A stretch of 64,000 nt of DNA, taken from Nocardioides sp. Kera G14 (lineage in GTDB: Bacteria > Actinomycetota > Actinomycetes > Propionibacteriales > Nocardioidaceae). The first letter of the stretch is position 1; each line of letters begins with the position of its first letter. Location of the stretch: positions 682,001 through 746,000 of the forward strand of contig NZ_CP085839.1 in assembly GCF_020715565.1 (NCBI RefSeq). Direction: 5' to 3'. The notes beneath the pieces are model-generated. The model did not search any database. It was not told the DNA's origin and saw nothing but the letters and a program-made list of their open reading frames with translations. A program made the translations under genes and the position numbers. Shown in pieces: positions 1 to 9,314 of the stretch.

Positions 1-367
1 TGCCGGTGTACGGGGTCACCGGCTCCTTCTCGGGTCGCTCGGACGCGACGACTTCAGCTCGGTGGGATCCCACAGTTCACTTCTCCGCTGCTCGGGGTTC
101 AGACGGCGAGCCCTGACCATAACGGACGCGCTGGGGGGCCTGTAAATCGGGGCGTGGCTTCGATTGTGGATGAACTCCGGCGGTCGGGTCATCGATCCCG
201 AGTCATATGACCCGATATACCTACGGATCCCGTCGCAGGGGTCCCAAGTGGCGTGCGTCACGTTCTGGACCCGTGTGGTTACTTGCGCGGAACACGGGTC
301 TAGAGTCGCGGAGGGCCGAATCAGGTTCGGTTGGGCCCCCGTCATACACAACAGAAGTGGTGGATCC
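1..367. other. Leader region before sucC; no gene supported
   Basis: No reading frame here has convincing coding character. A short open stretch on the + strand (about 3-116) could be the tail of a gene beginning outside the window, but it shows no recognisable motif. A TANNNT-type hexamer TAGAGT lies at 301-306. An inverted repeat CCGAA-TCAGG-TTCGG lies at 316-330, just downstream of it and upstream of the sucC start. These are probably the sucC promoter and a leader hairpin, which is inference. Confidence 0.4.
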
Positions 368-1534
368 GTGGATCTGATGGAGTACCAGGCGAAGGAGCTC
401 TTCGCCAAGCATGGTGTGGCTACCACCCTCGGGACCGTCGTCGAGACGGCTGAGGATGCGAAGGCCGCGGCTGAGGCAATCGGCGGCGTGACCGTCATCA
501 AGGCCCAGGTCAAGGCAGGCGGCCGCGGCAAGGCCGGCGGCGTCAAGCTGGCCAAGACCCCGGACGAGGCGTTCGAGTACGCGTCCAACATCCTCGGGAT
601 GGAGATCAAGGGGCTCACGGTCAACCGTGTCCTCGTGACGCCGGCCACCCCGCCGGAGGAGGAGTACTACTTCTCCTTCCTGCTGGACCGCTCCAACCGC
701 CAGTACCTCTGCATCGCGTCGGTCGAGGGTGGTGTCGAGATCGAGGAGGTCGCCGAGACCAACCCCGACGCCATCCAGAAGATCGGCATCGACCCCGGCA
801 CGGGCGTCGACGAGGCCAAGGCCCGCGAGATCGCGACCGCGGCCGCCTTCCCCGAGCCCGTCTTCGAGCAGGCCGTGGAGATGATCCAGGCGCTCTACAG
901 GACGTTCGTCGAGGAGGACGCCACCCTCGTCGAGGTCAACCCGCTGGCCCGTCTGGCCGGCGACAAGCTCGAGGCCCTCGACGGCAAGGTGTCGCTCGAC
1001 GACAATGCGTCGGAGGTGCGTCATCCCGAGCACGAGGAGTTCGAGATCCGCGAGGAGGCCGACCCGCTCGAGGCGAAGGCCAAGGACCTCGGTCTCAACT
1101 ACGTGAAGCTCGACGGCCAGGTCGGCATCATCGGCAACGGCGCGGGCCTCGTCATGAGCACCCTCGACGTCGTCGCGTACGCCGGCGAGAAGCACGGCGG
1201 CGTCAAGCCGGCCAACTTCCTCGACATCGGTGGTGGCGCGAACGCGCAGGTCATGGCCAACGGCCTCGACGTCATCCTCAACGACGAGCAGGTCACGAGC
1301 GTCTTCGTCAACGTCTTCGGTGGCATCACCGCCTGTGACGAGGTCGCGAACGGCATCAAGGGTGCCCTCGAGATCCTCGGCGACAAGGCGACCAAGCCGC
1401 TGGTGGTCCGCCTCGACGGCAACAACGTCGAGCTCGGCCGCCAGATCCTCACCGACCTCAACCACCCCCTGGTCACCCAGGTCGACACCATGGACGGCGG
1501 CGCCGACAAGGCTGCCGAGCTGGCCAACGCCTGA
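368..1534 (+). CDS. sucC: Succinyl-CoA synthetase (succinate-CoA ligase) beta subunit
   Basis: Nucleotide-binding subunit of the TCA enzyme that converts succinyl-CoA to succinate with formation of ATP or GTP; it works as a complex with SucD. The chosen GTG start gives 388 aa, the family's usual length, beginning [17 protein letters not shown]; an ATG three codons later (377) is the alternative. The ATP-grasp segment [14 protein letters not shown] is near residue 45 and the C-terminal CoA-ligase part contains GNGAGLVM and [13 protein letters not shown]. The frame stays open 68 codons further upstream, but that extension resembles nothing in the family. The gene is 18 bases upstream of sucD and surely in one operon with it. 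Confidence 0.96.
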   Translation: MDLMEYQAKELFAKHGVATTLGTVVETAEDAKAAAEAIGGVTVIKAQVKAGGRGKAGGVKLAKTPDEAFEYASNILGMEIKGLTVNRVLVTPATPPEEEYYFSFLLDRSNRQYLCIASVEGGVEIEEVAETNPDAIQKIGIDPGTGVDEAKAREIATAAAFPEPVFEQAVEMIQALYRTFVEEDATLVEVNPLARLAGDKLEALDGKVSLDDNASEVRHPEHEEFEIREEADPLEAKAKDLGLNYVKLDGQVGIIGNGAGLVMSTLDVVAYAGEKHGGVKPANFLDIGGGANAQVMANGLDVILNDEQVTSVFVNVFGGITACDEVANGIKGALEILGDKATKPLVVRLDGNNVELGRQILTDLNHPLVTQVDTMDGGADKAAELANA

Positions 1535-1552
1535 CGAGGGAGAGAAAGAACA

Positions 1553-2449
1553 ATGAGCATCTACCTCAACAAGGACAGCAAGGTCATCGTCCAGGGCATC
1601 ACCGGCGGCATGGGTGCCAAGCACACCGCCCTGATGGTCGACTCCGGCGCGCAGATCGTCGGTGGCGTCAACGCCCGCAAGGCCGGCACGACCGTCACCC
1701 ACAAGGACCACGACGGCAACGACGTCGAGCTCCCCGTCTTCGGCTCAGTCGCCGAGGCGATCGAGAAGACGGGTGCCGACGTCTCCGTCGCGTTCGTCCC
1801 GCCGGCGTTCACGAAGGACGCGTGCATCGAGGCGATCGACGCCGAGATCCCGCTCCTCGTCGTGATCACCGAGGGCGTCCCGGTGCAGGACACCGCCGAG
1901 GTGTTCTCCTACCTGCAGGGCAAGAAGACCCGCATGATCGGCCCGAACTGCCCCGGCATCATCACGCCGGGCGAGTCGCTCGCCGGCATCACCCCGCACA
2001 CCATCACGGGCAAGGGCCCGGTCGGTCTCGTCTCGAAGTCGGGCACGCTGACCTACCAGATGATGTACGAGCTGAAGGACTTCGGCTTCTCGACGGCCAT
2101 CGGCATCGGTGGTGACCCGATCATCGGCACCACGCACATCGACGCCCTCCAGGCCTTCGAGGACGACCCGGAGACCAAGGTCATCGTCATGATCGGCGAG
2201 ATCGGCGGCGACGCCGAGGAGCGTGCGGCGGCGTACATCAAGGAGAACATCACGAAGCCGGTCGTCGGCTACGTGGCGGGCTTCACCGCTCCTGAGGGCA
2301 AGACCATGGGTCACGCCGGTGCGATCGTGTCGGCCGGCGCCGGCACCGCCCAGGGCAAGAAGGAGGCCCTCGAGGCCGTCGGCGTCAAGGTCGGCAAGAC
2401 GCCGTCCGAGACCGCTGCTCTGGCTCGGGAGATCCTCCAGACGCTCTGA
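1553..2449 (+). CDS. sucD: Succinyl-CoA synthetase alpha subunit
   Basis: CoA-binding, phosphohistidine-carrying subunit of succinyl-CoA synthetase, 298 aa. The N-terminal Rossmann-type CoA-binding domain contains [13 protein letters not shown]. The ligase domain carries [18 protein letters not shown], whose His is the transiently phosphorylated residue in this family. A purine-rich ribosome site (GAGGGAGAGAAAG) precedes the ATG. The gene directly follows sucC and ends the operon; a long palindrome follows 18 bases after the stop. Nothing is unusual. Confidence 0.97.
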   Translation: MSIYLNKDSKVIVQGITGGMGAKHTALMVDSGAQIVGGVNARKAGTTVTHKDHDGNDVELPVFGSVAEAIEKTGADVSVAFVPPAFTKDACIEAIDAEIPLLVVITEGVPVQDTAEVFSYLQGKKTRMIGPNCPGIITPGESLAGITPHTITGKGPVGLVSKSGTLTYQMMYELKDFGFSTAIGIGGDPIIGTTHIDALQAFEDDPETKVIVMIGEIGGDAEERAAAYIKENITKPVVGYVAGFTAPEGKTMGHAGAIVSAGAGTAQGKKEALEAVGVKVGKTPSETAALAREILQTL

Positions 2450-2467
2450 GTTCCTGACTCACCGCGA

Positions 2468-2514
2468 CAGTGCGGTGGATCCGAGTCACCTGGTGACCCG
2501 GATCCACCGCACTG
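2468..2514. terminator. Long palindrome between convergent genes, probable bidirectional terminator
   Basis: Two perfect 15-base arms, CAGTGCGGTGGATCC (2468-2482) and its complement (2500-2514), enclose an inner part that pairs at 7 of 8 further positions. The result is a stem of about 23 bp with almost no loop. It lies between sucD and the oppositely oriented sigma-like gene. There is no run of T after it, as is common for hairpin terminators in high-GC actinobacteria. Function is inferred from position and shape. Confidence 0.6.
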
Positions 2515-2547
2515 TTGATGTGGGGCTCTGCTGACGGCGGGGCGAGG

Positions 2548-2586
2548 ATCCGGATCTCGCGGGGCCGGAACCCGGATGTCGGCGGG
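2548..2586 (-). repeat. Intergenic repeat, copy A, abutting a stop codon
   Basis: On the minus strand, immediately after the stop of the sigma-like gene, comes CCCGCCGACATCCGGGTT, then CCGG, then a degenerate second unit. The same arrangement (first unit 17 of 18 bases identical, same CCGG spacer) directly follows the stop codon of the ABC exporter gene near 16.1 kb. See copy B. Confidence 0.55.
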
Positions 2587-4413
2587 TCAGCCGAGGACGG
2601 CGAGGCGGTCGGCGGCGCGGTGGGCCAGCTCGACGAAGTCACCGTCGGCGATGGTGTGGGCGCCGTCGGGGACGAAGCCGATCTGCGCGACGTGCGCTCC
2701 GGTGCGGATGATCGCCATCAGGAAGATCACCGAGCTCTTGTCGGAGATGTCGACGTGGACGCGCCAGGCGGTGATCTCACCGGTCTTCGTCGCGACCGAG
2801 TCCAGTGGGTCGATCGTGGTGCCGAGGTCCTTCTTCGGGCAGCCGCTGATCTTCGTCCGTACGCCGGCGACGAAGGCAGCCGCCGCCTTGGCGGTCGGCA
2901 GCGTCCCGATCGTCTCGGTGAGTCCGAACTGCGGGGGCAGGTTCGTGGCGTCGGGGACGACGAAGGAGCGGGTCAGTCCGCCCTTGACGCCACCGCCGTG
3001 GAAGCTCGCGTTGTCGCAGCGGGTCGCTGCGGTGTTCGTCGTGGCTGCGACCGCGTCTGTGGCGTCCCAGGTCTGCGTGACGCCGGCGACCGGAGGGAGG
3101 TCGACGGTGTTGAGCATCGCCGGTGTCTTGCCGATCGGCAGCGGTGCGATCGCCGTGTTGGTGGCCTCGCTCGCGCACGTGCCGGCCTGGGGCAGGGCGC
3201 AGAGCTTCGTGACCGCGAGGCCGAGCAGGTCGGTGTTGTCGGTGACGGCCCGGGGGGCGCTGGCGGGGGCGGCGGTGACGACGGTCGTCGTGATGATGCC
3301 GGTACGGGCCACGCCGGCGACGATCGAGCGCTGCGGGTCACTCCAGTCACGGAGCACCACGAGGGTGGCCTCGTCGCCGACGCCGGTGACCGAGCGCGTG
3401 CTCATCAACTGGACGCGGGGCTCTGAGCAGCCGGCGTACCACGTCAGGGAGGCCTGCCAGGCGGCGTGGGCGGCCTGTGGGGTGGTGGAGACCTCGGTGG
3501 CCTGGCCGACGGAGCGGTCGTCGCCGGAGGTCAGCGTGCGCATCAGCGCCGCGCGCGCATTGCGGTCGGCGAACCGCTGCCGCTGGCAGGGCAGGACCAG
3601 GCCGTTGCCGGGGGTGTTGTCCGACGTGAGCTCGGTGCTCCACTGGCCCGAGAGCTCGTTGCTGACGATGCCCTCACTGAGCAGGTCGTCGGTCCGCAGC
3701 GGGTACGTCGTCCGGTGCGTGATCTGGGTGCGCGTGTGCAGCGCGAGGTTGTCCAGGGCGGGCCGGGAGCCCTCGGCGTCCGTGGCGACCATGCCCGAGC
3801 CGAGGAAGGCACCGATGGCCACGGCGACCCCGATGCCGGTGTGCAGTCGGCGGCGGCCGTTGCCGGCACGGGTGAGGATCGTGGTGCGCGGCCAGCGGAT
3901 CTCACGCAGCTCCGCCGCCATCGGCTCGAAGAGCCGCAGGATCGCGGTCGCCGCGACGCCGCGCTCGAGGGCGAAGGCGGCGGTGGCGCGCTGGAGCTCG
4001 GCCTCGGCCTTCACCTGCGGGACACCCACCTCGCGGGCCAACTGGTCGAGCGGCAGCGTGGTCAGGTGGGCGAGCAGCAGGACCCGGCGCTGCAGCAGCG
4101 GCAGCTTGTGCAGGGCGCTGAGCGTGGCACGGATGCCCTCGTCGAAGCCCCGCTCGCGGTGGAACGGCCGGGCGGTCGCGCGCCGCTGTGCGCGGCTCCA
4201 GGCGACCGGACGGACATACGACTCGGGATCGTCGAGCAGGCTGACCTTGCGCCAGTGGTGCCAGCCGACGACGAGCGCGTCGCGGACCGCCTTCTGTGCG
4301 GCCGGCAGGTCGCCTGTGAGGGCCCAGGTCTGCAGCAGGAGACGGCCGCGGACGTCCTTGTAGAACGTCTCGAAGGTGTCAGGGTCGGGCCGGCGCGAGG
4401 TGGAGGTCTTCAT
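2587..4413 (-). CDS. Sigma-70-like protein with transmembrane anchor and extracytoplasmic sensor-like domain
   Basis: 608 aa from the ATG at 4411-4413; the open frame upstream overlaps the divergent gene and is not coding-like. Residues about 10-80 resemble sigma-70 region 2 of ECF factors and about 95-148 resemble region 4, with the helix-turn-helix-like LPLDQLAREVGVPQVKAEAE. One hydrophobic segment follows at about 190-210 (GIGVAVAIGAFLGSGMVA). The remaining 400 residues are Thr/Ala-rich and probably outside the membrane, with paired Cys (GCPKK, RCDNAS) as in sensor-type domains. Such a chain could act as a tethered transcription regulator, or the sigma part may have lost RNA polymerase function. 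No anti-sigma gene is adjacent. The role is unknown. Confidence 0.6.
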   Translation of the reverse strand: MKTSTSRRPDPDTFETFYKDVRGRLLLQTWALTGDLPAAQKAVRDALVVGWHHWRKVSLLDDPESYVRPVAWSRAQRRATARPFHRERGFDEGIRATLSALHKLPLLQRRVLLLAHLTTLPLDQLAREVGVPQVKAEAELQRATAAFALERGVAATAILRLFEPMAAELREIRWPRTTILTRAGNGRRRLHTGIGVAVAIGAFLGSGMVATDAEGSRPALDNLALHTRTQITHRTTYPLRTDDLLSEGIVSNELSGQWSTELTSDNTPGNGLVLPCQRQRFADRNARAALMRTLTSGDDRSVGQATEVSTTPQAAHAAWQASLTWYAGCSEPRVQLMSTRSVTGVGDEATLVVLRDWSDPQRSIVAGVARTGIITTTVVTAAPASAPRAVTDNTDLLGLAVTKLCALPQAGTCASEATNTAIAPLPIGKTPAMLNTVDLPPVAGVTQTWDATDAVAATTNTAATRCDNASFHGGGVKGGLTRSFVVPDATNLPPQFGLTETIGTLPTAKAAAAFVAGVRTKISGCPKKDLGTTIDPLDSVATKTGEITAWRVHVDISDKSSVIFLMAIIRTGAHVAQIGFVPDGAHTIADGDFVELAHRAADRLAVLG

Positions 4414-4480
4414 GGGCAAGGACACGTTACCCGGCGTGCCGTCCGGCTCTGGCGCCGCTCGCGAGGTGATGATGGACGCG

Positions 4481-5734
4481 ATGACCTCCCTGCTCCCCGA
4501 GTCCCGGACCCGTGCGCGCACGTCGGCCGAGGTGACCGCAGACCTGCGGCACCGCCGACCGCTCGTCCTCGTGGCGACCCTTGGAGGGATGGGCGCCGCC
4601 GCAGGCGTGCTGGTGGTGCTCTGCGCGCTGGCGATCGTCGGTTGGTTCCTCACCGACTCCGGGTCCTTCGGGCAGCCCGGCGACGCCGTACGCACCGGGG
4701 CGACGGCGTGGCTTGTCGGCCACGGCTCGGGTCTCCGCGTCTCGGGCAGCCTCGTCACGATGGTGCCGCTGGGCCTCATGGTCCTCATCGCGTGGGCGCT
4801 GTGGCGCGCCGGCCACCGTGTCGGCGACTCCATCTCCGGCCACGGCCCCGACGCCGACCGGATCGCCGACGGTGAGCGGGACTGGACCGTCCCCACCGCG
4901 ATCGGCCTCTTCTCCCTGACGTACGCCGTCGCGGTGGCCGTCATCGGTGCCGTGACCGCCACGCCGGAGATGGGTCTGGACATGACACGTGCGACGGTGT
5001 GGGGCCTGCTCCTCTCCGCTGTCGTCGGCGGGGCGGGCATCGCGGTCGGTTCGGGTCGCGCCTCGATCTGGCTGGTCGTCGTCCCGCCCGCGATCCGCGC
5101 CGCCGCCCTGACCGTGTGGCGGATCCTCGCCGGATGGCTGCTGGTCTCGACCCTGATGCTGCTCGGCGCGCTGGTCCTCGACTTCTCGACGGCCGCCAAC
5201 GTGATGTCGCAGCTCGGCACGAACGGCACCGAGAGCATCCTCTACACGCTGGTCACGCTCGTGGTCGCGCCGAATGCCGTCGCGTTCAGCGGTGCCTTCC
5301 TGCTCGGCCCCGGTTTCACCGTCGGTGCCGGCACCCTCGTCGCGCCGGCCGGAGTCGTGCTCGGCCCGCTGCCGATGTTCCCGCTCTTCGCCGCACTTCC
5401 CGACGCCGGCCCTCAGCCCGGCTGGACCGGTTGGCTGATCCTGCTCGCCGGGCTCGTCGCCGTCGTGGCCGTCATCCAGGTTCAGCGGCGCCACCCCACC
5501 ACCCGCTGGGACGAGGGCCTGGTCCGCGGTCTCGCGGGCGGTGTCGGTGCCGGCCTCCTCTTCGGCCTGATCGCACACTGGTCCGGTGGCGCGATCGGAC
5601 CGGGCCGGATGACCGACGTCGGCCCCCATGTCCTCGACGCCACCGTCCGCGCGGTCACCGCGATGGGTGTCGGCGGCGTCGTCGCCGGTGCCGGGGTGAC
5701 GTGGTGCCAGCGACGTTCACTCCGAGCTGACTGA
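4481..5734 (+). CDS. DUF6350 (PerM-like) multi-pass membrane protein
   Basis: 417 aa from the ATG at 4481, chosen because GAGGTGA lies 10 bases upstream and the protein then begins MTSLLPES; ATGs at 4469 and 4472 and a more upstream frame also exist. After a short cytoplasmic tail with RHRRP come about ten hydrophobic segments (for example VLVVLCALAIVGWFLT and LMVLIAWALWRAG). Proteins of this family sit beside purN in many actinobacteria and have been linked to cell envelope or division stability; that role is family knowledge only. It ends 43 bases before purN. Confidence 0.75.
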   Translation: MTSLLPESRTRARTSAEVTADLRHRRPLVLVATLGGMGAAAGVLVVLCALAIVGWFLTDSGSFGQPGDAVRTGATAWLVGHGSGLRVSGSLVTMVPLGLMVLIAWALWRAGHRVGDSISGHGPDADRIADGERDWTVPTAIGLFSLTYAVAVAVIGAVTATPEMGLDMTRATVWGLLLSAVVGGAGIAVGSGRASIWLVVVPPAIRAAALTVWRILAGWLLVSTLMLLGALVLDFSTAANVMSQLGTNGTESILYTLVTLVVAPNAVAFSGAFLLGPGFTVGAGTLVAPAGVVLGPLPMFPLFAALPDAGPQPGWTGWLILLAGLVAVVAVIQVQRRHPTTRWDEGLVRGLAGGVGAGLLFGLIAHWSGGAIGPGRMTDVGPHVLDATVRAVTAMGVGGVVAGAGVTWCQRRSLRAD

Positions 5735-5765
5735 AGGTGACTGCGGGCGGGGCCGCCTGATCACA

Positions 5766-5771
5766 TAGGGT
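5766..5771 (+). promoter_or_regulatory. -10 hexamer TAGGGT, leaderless purN promoter
   Basis: TAGGGT ends 6 bases before the purN GTG, the spacing expected when transcription starts at the start codon itself. No Shine-Dalgarno sequence is present, which agrees. Confidence 0.5.
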
Positions 5772-5777
5772 CGCCGC

Positions 5778-6380
5778 GTGCGCGTCGTGGTCCTCGTCTC
5801 CGGCACCGGCTCCAACCTGCAGGCCCTCCTGGATGCTGCTGCGTCGCCCGATTATGGCGTCGAGATCGTCGCGGTCGGCTCCGACCGTCCCGGTGTGCTT
5901 GGGCTCGAGCGCGCCGAGACCGCAGGCATCCCGACCTTCGTGGTCGGGCTCAAGGAGTTCGAGAGCCGTGAGGAGTGGGACGCGGCGCTCACCGCCGCCG
6001 TGGCCGAGTACGAGCCGGAGCTGGTGGTCCTCGCCGGGTTCATGAAGCTGGTGGGGGAGCGGTTCCTGTCGGCGTACGGCGGCCGGACGGTGAACACGCA
6101 CCCGGCCCTCTCGCCGAGCTTCCCCGGCGCCCACGGGGCTGCCGATGCCCTGGCCTACGGAGTGAAGATCACCGGCGCGACGCTCTTCGTCGTCGATGCC
6201 GGCGTCGACACCGGCGTGATCATCAGTCAGGTCGCCGTGCCGGTGCAGGACGACGACGACGTCGAGTCGCTGCACGAGCGGATCAAGGTCGTCGAGCGGC
6301 AGATGCTCGTCGATTCGGTCGGGCGGATCGCCCGCGAGGGCCTCGTCGTGAGCGGGCGACGCGCGGCCTTCGGCCGCTGA
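5778..6380 (+). CDS. purN: Phosphoribosylglycinamide formyltransferase (GART)
   Basis: Transfers the formyl group of 10-formyl-tetrahydrofolate to glycinamide ribonucleotide, third step of de novo purine synthesis, in the cytoplasm. It is 200 aa, the normal length. The N-terminal phosphate-binding loop reads LVSGTGSNLQAL. The catalytic Asn-His pair lies in VNTHPALSPSFPGAHG, and the catalytic Asp in AGVDTGVI. The GTG start follows TAGGGT by 6 bases with no ribosome site, so translation is probably leaderless. It is followed by the riboswitch-controlled purH, and folD nearby supplies its folate cofactor pool. Confidence 0.95.
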   Translation: MRVVVLVSGTGSNLQALLDAAASPDYGVEIVAVGSDRPGVLGLERAETAGIPTFVVGLKEFESREEWDAALTAAVAEYEPELVVLAGFMKLVGERFLSAYGGRTVNTHPALSPSFPGAHGAADALAYGVKITGATLFVVDAGVDTGVIISQVAVPVQDDDDVESLHERIKVVERQMLVDSVGRIAREGLVVSGRRAAFGR

Positions 6381-6393
6381 GGCTCCCTCACGT

Positions 6394-6399
6394 TAGGAT
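6394..6399 (+). promoter_or_regulatory. -10 hexamer TAGGAT for the purH leader
   Basis: TAGGAT lies just after the purN stop and about 10 bases before the first paired element of the ZTP riboswitch, so transcription would begin at the 5' edge of the aptamer. Purely positional evidence. Confidence 0.45.
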
Positions 6400-6402
6400 C
6401 GG

Positions 6403-6475
6403 GGCACACGACTGGCGCGGGTGGGTGACCACCGGGGAGTGACGTGAGAAGGCATCGTCCGCCTGGGTGCCCCTC
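6403..6475 (+). ncRNA. ZTP (pfl) riboswitch controlling purH
   Basis: The 124-base purN-purH spacer carries the conserved blocks of the pfl motif in order: CGACTGGCG (6409-6417), ACCGGGGAGTG (6431-6441) and CCGCCTGGGTGCC (6459-6471), with a variable linker between the two halves. ZTP/ZMP-binding RNAs of this class stand upstream of purH and folate genes in many bacteria. Directly after the aptamer CTCGTCG (6473-6479) can pair with CGACG(G)AG (6486-6493), covering the first bases of the purH Shine-Dalgarno GGAGGAG. This suggests control of translation initiation; the switching mechanism is inference. Confidence 0.85.
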
Positions 6476-6504
6476 GTCGACGCAACGACGGAGGAGACGC
6501 ACGG

Positions 6505-8091
6505 ATGGCTGGGCAGCAGGACACGATCAGGATCAAGCGGGCGCTCGTGTCCGTCTTCGACAAGACCGGTCTCGACGACCTGGTCCGCGGCCTGGTCGAG
6601 GCCGGTGTCGAGCTCGTCTCCACCGGCGGCTCCGCCGCGCTGATCGAGTCCCTCGGCCTCCCGGTCACCAAGGTGGAGGACCTCACCGGCTTCCCGGAGT
6701 GCCTCGACGGCCGCGTGAAGACGCTGCACCCGCGCGTCCACGCCGGCATCCTCGCTGACCGCCGCCTGCCCGCGCACGAGGCCCAGCTGGCCGAGCTCGA
6801 GGTCGAGCCCTTCGACCTCGTCGTCGTCAACCTCTACCCGTTCGCCGCGACCGTCGCCGCCGGGGGCACGGTCGAGGAGATCATCGAGAAGATCGACATC
6901 GGCGGCCCCTCCATGGTCCGCGCCGCCGCGAAGAACCACCCGTCCGTCGCGATCATCACCGACGGCGCCGACTACGCCCGCGCCCTCGAGGCCGCCCAGG
7001 GCGAGGGCTTCACCTACGAGGAGCGCAAGGCGCTCGCCGCCAAGGCGTTCGTCCACACGGCGACGTACGACGTCGGGGTGGCCTCCTGGTGCAGCTCGGT
7101 CCTCACCGACTCCAGCGAGGGCACCGGCTTCCCTGCCTGGATCGGCGGCACCTACGACAAGGCCGCGGTGCTGCGCTACGGCGAGAACCCGCACCAGAAG
7201 GCGGCGCTCTACCTCAACGGGTTCGGACCCCAGGGCCTCGCGCAGGCTGAGCAGCTGCACGGCAAGGAGATGTCGTACAACAACTACGTCGACACCGACG
7301 CCGCCCGCCGCGCCGCCAACGACTTCGCGGAGCCGGCCGTCGCGATCATCAAGCACGCCAACCCCTGCGGCATCGCCGTCGGGGCCGACATCGCCGAGGC
7401 CCATGCCAAGGCCCACGCGTGCGACCCGGTCAGCGCGTTCGGTGGCGTGATCGCCGCCAATCGCCCGGTGTCGGTCGAGATGGCCGAGCAGGTCGCCGAC
7501 GTCTTCACCGAGGTCATCGTCGCGCCGGCGTACGAGGACGGTGCCGTCGAGATCCTCCAGGCGAAGAAGAACATCCGGATCCTCGTCGCCCCCACCGACG
7601 GCGGGAGCCCGGTCGAGACTCGGCCGATCTCCGGCGGCCTCCTGATGCAGACCGTCGACCACGTCGACGCACCGGGTGACGCCCCGGCGAGCTGGACACT
7701 CGCGACGGGCGACGCGGCCGACGAGAAGACGCTCGCCGAGCTCGCCTTCGCCTGGAAGGCGTGCCGCTCGGCCAAGTCCAACGCGATCCTGCTGGCCCGC
7801 GACGGGGGAGCGGTCGGCATCGGCATGGGCCAGGTCAACCGCGTCGACTCCTGCAGACTTGCCGTCGAGCGCGCGAACACGCTGGTCGAGGGGGAGGAAC
7901 GAGCTCGTGGCGCGGTCGCCGCCTCCGACGCCTTCTTCCCGTTCGAGGACGGCCCGCAGATCCTGATCGACGCCGGCGTGAAGGCGATCGTCCAGCCGGG
8001 CGGCTCCGTCCGCGACGAGCTCACGATCGAGGCGTGCAAGGCTGCCGGCGTGACGATGTACTTCACCGGCACCCGGCACTTCTTCCACTGA
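6505..8091 (+). CDS. purH: Bifunctional AICAR transformylase / IMP cyclohydrolase
   Basis: Carries out the last two steps of purine synthesis: formylation of AICAR (ZMP) with 10-formyl-THF, then ring closure to IMP. It is 528 aa. The N-terminal cyclohydrolase (MGS-like) domain covers about residues 10-150 ([30 protein letters not shown]). The transformylase domain has the catalytic KHANPCG near residue 283. A strong GGAGGAG site ends 8 bases before the ATG. The ZTP riboswitch just upstream senses accumulation of this enzyme's own substrate or its triphosphate when folate runs short. folD follows 21 bases downstream, so formyl-donor supply and use are coexpressed. Confidence 0.97.
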   Translation: MAGQQDTIRIKRALVSVFDKTGLDDLVRGLVEAGVELVSTGGSAALIESLGLPVTKVEDLTGFPECLDGRVKTLHPRVHAGILADRRLPAHEAQLAELEVEPFDLVVVNLYPFAATVAAGGTVEEIIEKIDIGGPSMVRAAAKNHPSVAIITDGADYARALEAAQGEGFTYEERKALAAKAFVHTATYDVGVASWCSSVLTDSSEGTGFPAWIGGTYDKAAVLRYGENPHQKAALYLNGFGPQGLAQAEQLHGKEMSYNNYVDTDAARRAANDFAEPAVAIIKHANPCGIAVGADIAEAHAKAHACDPVSAFGGVIAANRPVSVEMAEQVADVFTEVIVAPAYEDGAVEILQAKKNIRILVAPTDGGSPVETRPISGGLLMQTVDHVDAPGDAPASWTLATGDAADEKTLAELAFAWKACRSAKSNAILLARDGGAVGIGMGQVNRVDSCRLAVERANTLVEGEERARGAVAASDAFFPFEDGPQILIDAGVKAIVQPGGSVRDELTIEACKAAGVTMYFTGTRHFFH

Positions 8092-8112
8092 TCCACTGAG
8101 GACGCATCCGCG

Positions 8113-8964
8113 ATGACTGCACAGAAACTCGATGGCACCGCCACTGCGAAGGCGATCAAGGCCGAGCTGACCGAGCGCGTGGTCGCCCTCAAGGCACAGG
8201 GCATCACCCCGGGCCTCGGCACGATCCTCGTCGGCGACGACCCGGGCTCACAGTGGTACGTCAACGGCAAGCACAGGGACTGCGCCGAGGTCGGCATCGA
8301 GTCCATCCGGATCGACCTGCCCGCCACGGCGACGCAGGACGAGATCGAGGCCGCCGTCCGCCAGCTCAACGAGGACCCGGCCTGCACCGGCTACATCGTG
8401 CAGCTACCGCTGCCCAAGGGCATCGACGAGAACCGCGTGCTCGGCCTGATCGATCCCCTCAAGGATGCTGACGGCCTGCACCCGACCAACCTCGGCTGGC
8501 TGGTGCTCGGCGAGGAGGCGCCACTGCCGTGCACGCCGTACGGCATCGTCGAATTGCTGCGCCGCCACGGCGTGGAGATCAACGGCGCCGAGGTCGTCGT
8601 GGTCGGCCGCGGTGTCACCGTGGGACGCCCGCTCGGCCTCCTCCTCACGCGCCGCAGTGAGAACGCCACCGTCACGCTCTGCCACACCGGCACCCGTGAC
8701 CTGGCCGCACACACGAAGCAGGCCGACATCATCGTAGCCGCGGCCGGCGTGCCGCACATGATCACGGCCGACATGATCAAGCCGGGCGCCGCGCTGCTCG
8801 ACGTCGGTGTCAGCCGCGTCGACGGCAAGGTCACCGGCGATCTGGACCCGTCCGTCTGGGACGTCGCCGGCTGGGTCTCGCCGAACCCGGGCGGTGTCGG
8901 CCCGATGACCCGCGCCATGCTGCTGCAGAACGTCGTGCTGGCGGCGGAGAAGTCGCGGTCGTGA
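8113..8964 (+). CDS. folD: Methylenetetrahydrofolate dehydrogenase / methenyltetrahydrofolate cyclohydrolase
   Basis: Interconverts 5,10-methylene-, methenyl- and 10-formyl-tetrahydrofolate using NADP. It is 283 aa, normal for FolD. The catalytic Lys is in [14 protein letters not shown], the substrate loop is [12 protein letters not shown], and the nucleotide-binding stretch is [16 protein letters not shown]. The C-terminal family signature [15 protein letters not shown] is present. It follows purH closely and supplies the 10-formyl donor used by PurN and PurH. Its stop codon overlaps the start of the DUF3017 gene. Confidence 0.97.
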   Translation: MTAQKLDGTATAKAIKAELTERVVALKAQGITPGLGTILVGDDPGSQWYVNGKHRDCAEVGIESIRIDLPATATQDEIEAAVRQLNEDPACTGYIVQLPLPKGIDENRVLGLIDPLKDADGLHPTNLGWLVLGEEAPLPCTPYGIVELLRRHGVEINGAEVVVVGRGVTVGRPLGLLLTRRSENATVTLCHTGTRDLAAHTKQADIIVAAAGVPHMITADMIKPGAALLDVGVSRVDGKVTGDLDPSVWDVAGWVSPNPGGVGPMTRAMLLQNVVLAAEKSRS

Positions 8965-9302
8965 TGCTCGAGGACGAGCGCGGTGCCGAGCCCCAGGCAC
9001 CTCAGACAGAGGTGCCCGTCGAGGAGGAGCGCCGCTACCCCTCGACGATCGGTGGTGCGTTCTACCTCGCCATCCTCGGGCTTGCGATCGCCGGCATCGT
9101 GGTCGCCGCCTTCGGGCACTGGGAGATGGGCGTGCAGATGCTCGCCGCCGGTCTCGTCGCAGCCGCCGTGCTGCGCCTCGTCCTGCCCTCGAGGGACGCC
9201 GGAATGCTCGCAGTCCGGCACCGATTCGTCGATGCCGGACTGCTCGCTGCCGTGGGAGTGGCGCTGTGGCTCCTGGTCCGCAGCATCCCCTCCGTGGACT
9301 GA
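8961..9302 (+). CDS. DUF3017 small membrane protein
   Basis: 113 aa with an acidic N-terminal tail and three hydrophobic segments ([48 protein letters not shown]). It begins at GTG 8961 or ATG 8964 and overlaps the folD stop, so it is translationally coupled to folD. This size, topology and position next to folD match the actinobacterial DUF3017 family, which has no known function. A metabolite-related role is only suggested by the neighbour. It converges on the aquaporin gene with 12 bases between the stops. Confidence 0.75.
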   Translation: MMLEDERGAEPQAPQTEVPVEEERRYPSTIGGAFYLAILGLAIAGIVVAAFGHWEMGVQMLAAGLVAAAVLRLVLPSRDAGMLAVRHRFVDAGLLAAVGVALWLLVRSIPSVD

Positions 9303-9314
9303 TTCAGGACTGGT

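Noticed and set aside
1..116. 3' end of an upstream gene on the + strand
   Set aside because: A frame is open from the window edge but is short and has no motif; not enough to call.
221..1711. 496-codon minus-strand frame opposite sucC
   Set aside because: Shadow of sucC; composition dominated by Asp, Val, Gly and Leu without domain features.
2468..2514. CRISPR-like repeat
   Set aside because: A single palindrome without regularly spaced copies; no Cas-like gene in the window.
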